A stretch of DNA of 64,000 nucleotides from Fervidobacterium pennivorans DSM 9078 (GTDB lineage: Bacteria; Thermotogota; Thermotogae; Thermotogales; Fervidobacteriaceae), in the NCBI RefSeq assembly GCF_000235405.2, contig NC_017095.1:1761501-1825500 (forward strand), written 5' to 3'. Below are positions 62,407 through 64,000 of the stretch, in pieces; the first letter of the stretch is position 1, and every line of letters starts with the position of its first letter. Under the pieces are notes generated by a model. It was not told the DNA's origin. It saw nothing but the letters and a program-made list of their open reading frames with translations, and searched no databases. The translations under genes were made by a program, and so were the position numbers.

Positions 62407-64000
62407 TTGATACTCTTATTTTCCTCCATAATAGCTGGTGTAGTTTTGATCATCTATCTCACACTTACCGTCCTTGATAAAAGTCCAGGAAATGAGAAGA
62501 CAGAGAAAATTTCAAGAATCATTCAAAGAGGTGCCAGGTCGTTCTTATTTCAGGAATACAAGGTCTTTTTTCCCATAGTCTTTGTGCTCGCGATACTTTT
62601 TGGACTCTCCTCTGGTTGGACAAAGGCAGTTGCGTTTATAATAGGCGCTACATTCTCTGTTCTTGCAGGTTTTTTTGGAATGAGCATTGCCACAAAGTCT
62701 AACGCAAGGACAGCGTGGGGTGCGACCAAAGGTGTTGGTGAAGCACTTGATATTGCATTCTCAGGCGGAGCAGTTATGGGGCTTGCCGTTTCTGTTTTAG
62801 GTCTGCTTGGTTTGAGTGTGGTTTACCTCATATTCGGACTTGAGGCAGTCAGTTTCTACTCTCTTGGTGCTTCTTTTGTTGCATTGTTTGCTCGTGTTGG
62901 CGGTGGAATTTACACGAAGGCAGCAGACGTAGGTGCAGACATCGTTGGAAAAGTTGAGGCGAATTTGCCAGAAGATGACCCAAGAAATCCTGCAGTCATA
63001 GCTGACAACGTTGGTGATAACGTTGGTGACGTCGCTGGTATGGGAGCAGACCTTTATGAATCATATGTTGGTTCCATTTTCTCAGCAATAGCAATAGGAT
63101 ACGCATTATTTGGAGCCAAAGGTGTTTACAACACAATTTACATCATTTCCTTTGGTCTTATAGCTTCAATTTTAGCGATTATCCTTGTAAAGGTACTTTC
63201 AAAATTGAATACCGAACCTGCTTCTGCTTTGAGAATGGGGACCGTAGCTTCAAGTATTATCTTCTTAGTTTTCTCGTTTGCATACGCAATCATCGAGAAA
63301 AATTTAAACCTCTTTTGGACTGTCTTAACGGGAAATATAGTTGGTGTTTTGATAGGTCTCATTACTGAGTGGTACACTTCAGGAAAGAAAGTAGAGAAGC
63401 TAGCCCATTCTGCTGCAATGGGACCAGCGAACGTGATAATAAGCGGAACGGCACTTGGTATGGAATCTACCGCTGTTATCACCATATTAATAGCTCTTGG
63501 AACCTTGGTTTCTTACAAACTTGCAGGTCTTTACGGTATTGCGATGGCTGGTGTTGGTATGCTTTCAACTCTTGCAATGAACCTCTCTGTTGATGCGTAC
63601 GGTCCAATAGCGGATAACGCCGGTGGGGTTGCTCAAATGGCTGGACTTGATAAAAGTGTAAGGGAAATAACTGACAAACTGGATGCGTTAGGAAACACAA
63701 CTGCTGCTATGGGAAAAGGGTTTGCAATTGGTTCTGCTGCATTGACTGCGATAGCACTTTTCGCAAACTTTGGTTCTGTGGCACACGTTCAACAAATCCA
63801 ACTCCAAGACCCGAACATGTTTATTGGTGCTCTCATTGGTGCAATGTTGACATTCTTCTTTTCAGCACTTACTATGAACGCTGTGGGAGATGCTGCAAAT
63901 GACATGGTTGAAGAGATAAGAAGACAGATTCGGGAAGTGCCGGGCATCTTGTCTGGAACAGTCGACCCTGATTACGAAAGTTGTATAAAGATTGCTACGA
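62407..64000 (+). CDS. hppA: Membrane-bound ion-pumping pyrophosphatase, partial
   Basis: An open frame of 531 codons runs to the window edge. TTG 62407 follows GGAGGTGGG. It encodes a polytopic H+/Na+-translocating pyrophosphatase (family size ~700 residues): EANLPEDDPRNPAVIADN and NVGDNVGDVAGMGADLYESY hold the metal-PPi site, and VDAYGPIADNAGG is also conserved. GNTTAAMGKG has Ala at the position where K+-independent enzymes have Lys, so this is a K+-dependent type, which in Thermotoga maritima pumps Na+. The 3' end is not in the window. Confidence 0.95.
   Translation, partial: MILLFSSIIAGVVLIIYLTLTVLDKSPGNEKTEKISRIIQRGARSFLFQEYKVFFPIVFVLAILFGLSSGWTKAVAFIIGATFSVLAGFFGMSIATKSNARTAWGATKGVGEALDIAFSGGAVMGLAVSVLGLLGLSVVYLIFGLEAVSFYSLGASFVALFARVGGGIYTKAADVGADIVGKVEANLPEDDPRNPAVIADNVGDNVGDVAGMGADLYESYVGSIFSAIAIGYALFGAKGVYNTIYIISFGLIASILAIILVKVLSKLNTEPASALRMGTVASSIIFLVFSFAYAIIEKNLNLFWTVLTGNIVGVLIGLITEWYTSGKKVEKLAHSAAMGPANVIISGTALGMESTAVITILIALGTLVSYKLAGLYGIAMAGVGMLSTLAMNLSVDAYGPIADNAGGVAQMAGLDKSVREITDKLDALGNTTAAMGKGFAIGSAALTAIALFANFGSVAHVQQIQLQDPNMFIGALIGAMLTFFFSALTMNAVGDAANDMVEEIRRQIREVPGILSGTVDPDYESCIKIAT

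Noticed and set aside
1-64000. tRNA or rRNA genes
   Set aside because: I looked for T-loop and acceptor-stem patterns while reading and recognised none; a tRNAscan-type search would be decisive.

Overview
The window is AT-rich, gene-dense chromosomal DNA that looks like a thermophilic, fermentative bacterium of the Thermotogota, most likely Fervidobacterium or a close relative. This is inferred from family knowledge, not from a database search. The pointers are an AglA-like family 4 glycosidase, an aspartate-dehydrogenase NAD operon (nadX-nadA-nadC), a short pyruvoyl SpeD, a flavin-dependent thymidylate synthase, a yajC-secD-secF-hppA block with a K+-dependent type membrane pyrophosphatase, and CRISPR repeats that end in ATGGAAAC as in Thermotoga.

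Layout. 1-1.2 kb: the tail of a DpnII-like restriction enzyme and a DNA methyltransferase. 1.26-5.9 kb: a 1561-residue HEAT-repeat protein. 6.4-7.2 kb: CRISPR array 1 (12 perfect repeats), then an IS1182-type element to 8.8 kb. 8.9-15.3 kb (minus strand): a LacI-led operon with an ABC sugar importer, a GH130 phosphorylase and a GH4 glycosidase. 15.6-21.3 kb (plus): three secreted carbohydrate-related proteins; the first is divergent from lacI and carries the same operator. 21.4-23.5 kb: an AAA/PD-(D/E)XK protein and a small flavoprotein. 23.5-29.7 kb: a decayed mobile-element zone with truncated glgP, a hisE-like remnant, three insertion sequences (one frameshifted) and a CPBP membrane protease with a small exported partner. 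29.7-31.5 kb: CRISPR array 2 (about 27 units, decaying at its far end), whose first repeat is abutted exactly by an IS. 31.6-43.2 kb: aldo/keto reductase, addA-addB, an unknown protein, a Nudix hydrolase and a second, complete restriction-modification pair. 43.2-51.7 kb: a Dph6-like protein, the NAD operon, membrane and repeat proteins, a nuclease-fold protein and the polyamine genes speD-speE with an XRE-cupin regulator. 51.9-64 kb: a mostly co-directional housekeeping run (YhhQ-like transporter, lipoate ligase-like, rsmI, rsmD-like, DUF47, esterase, lipoprotein, rnhB, thyX, DRTGG, folD, yajC, secD, secF, hppA) that leaves the window inside hppA.

How the parts fit. The 8.9-21.3 kb region reads as one glycan-use locus: secreted binding or cleaving proteins outside, an ABC importer, phosphorolytic and hydrolytic enzymes inside, and one LacI protein that probably represses both arms through two operators placed at the same distance from their promoters. 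Defence functions are scattered (two R-M systems, two CRISPR arrays, AddAB). No cas gene lies in the window, so the arrays must rely on Cas proteins encoded elsewhere or be inactive.

The most unusual points are the IS sitting exactly on the first repeat of array 2, the mirror-symmetric LacI operators, an 18-bp inverted repeat in the speD leader, a FolD lacking two canonical active-site residues, a probable frameshift splitting a membrane gene, and the CPBP protease with its small exported partner.
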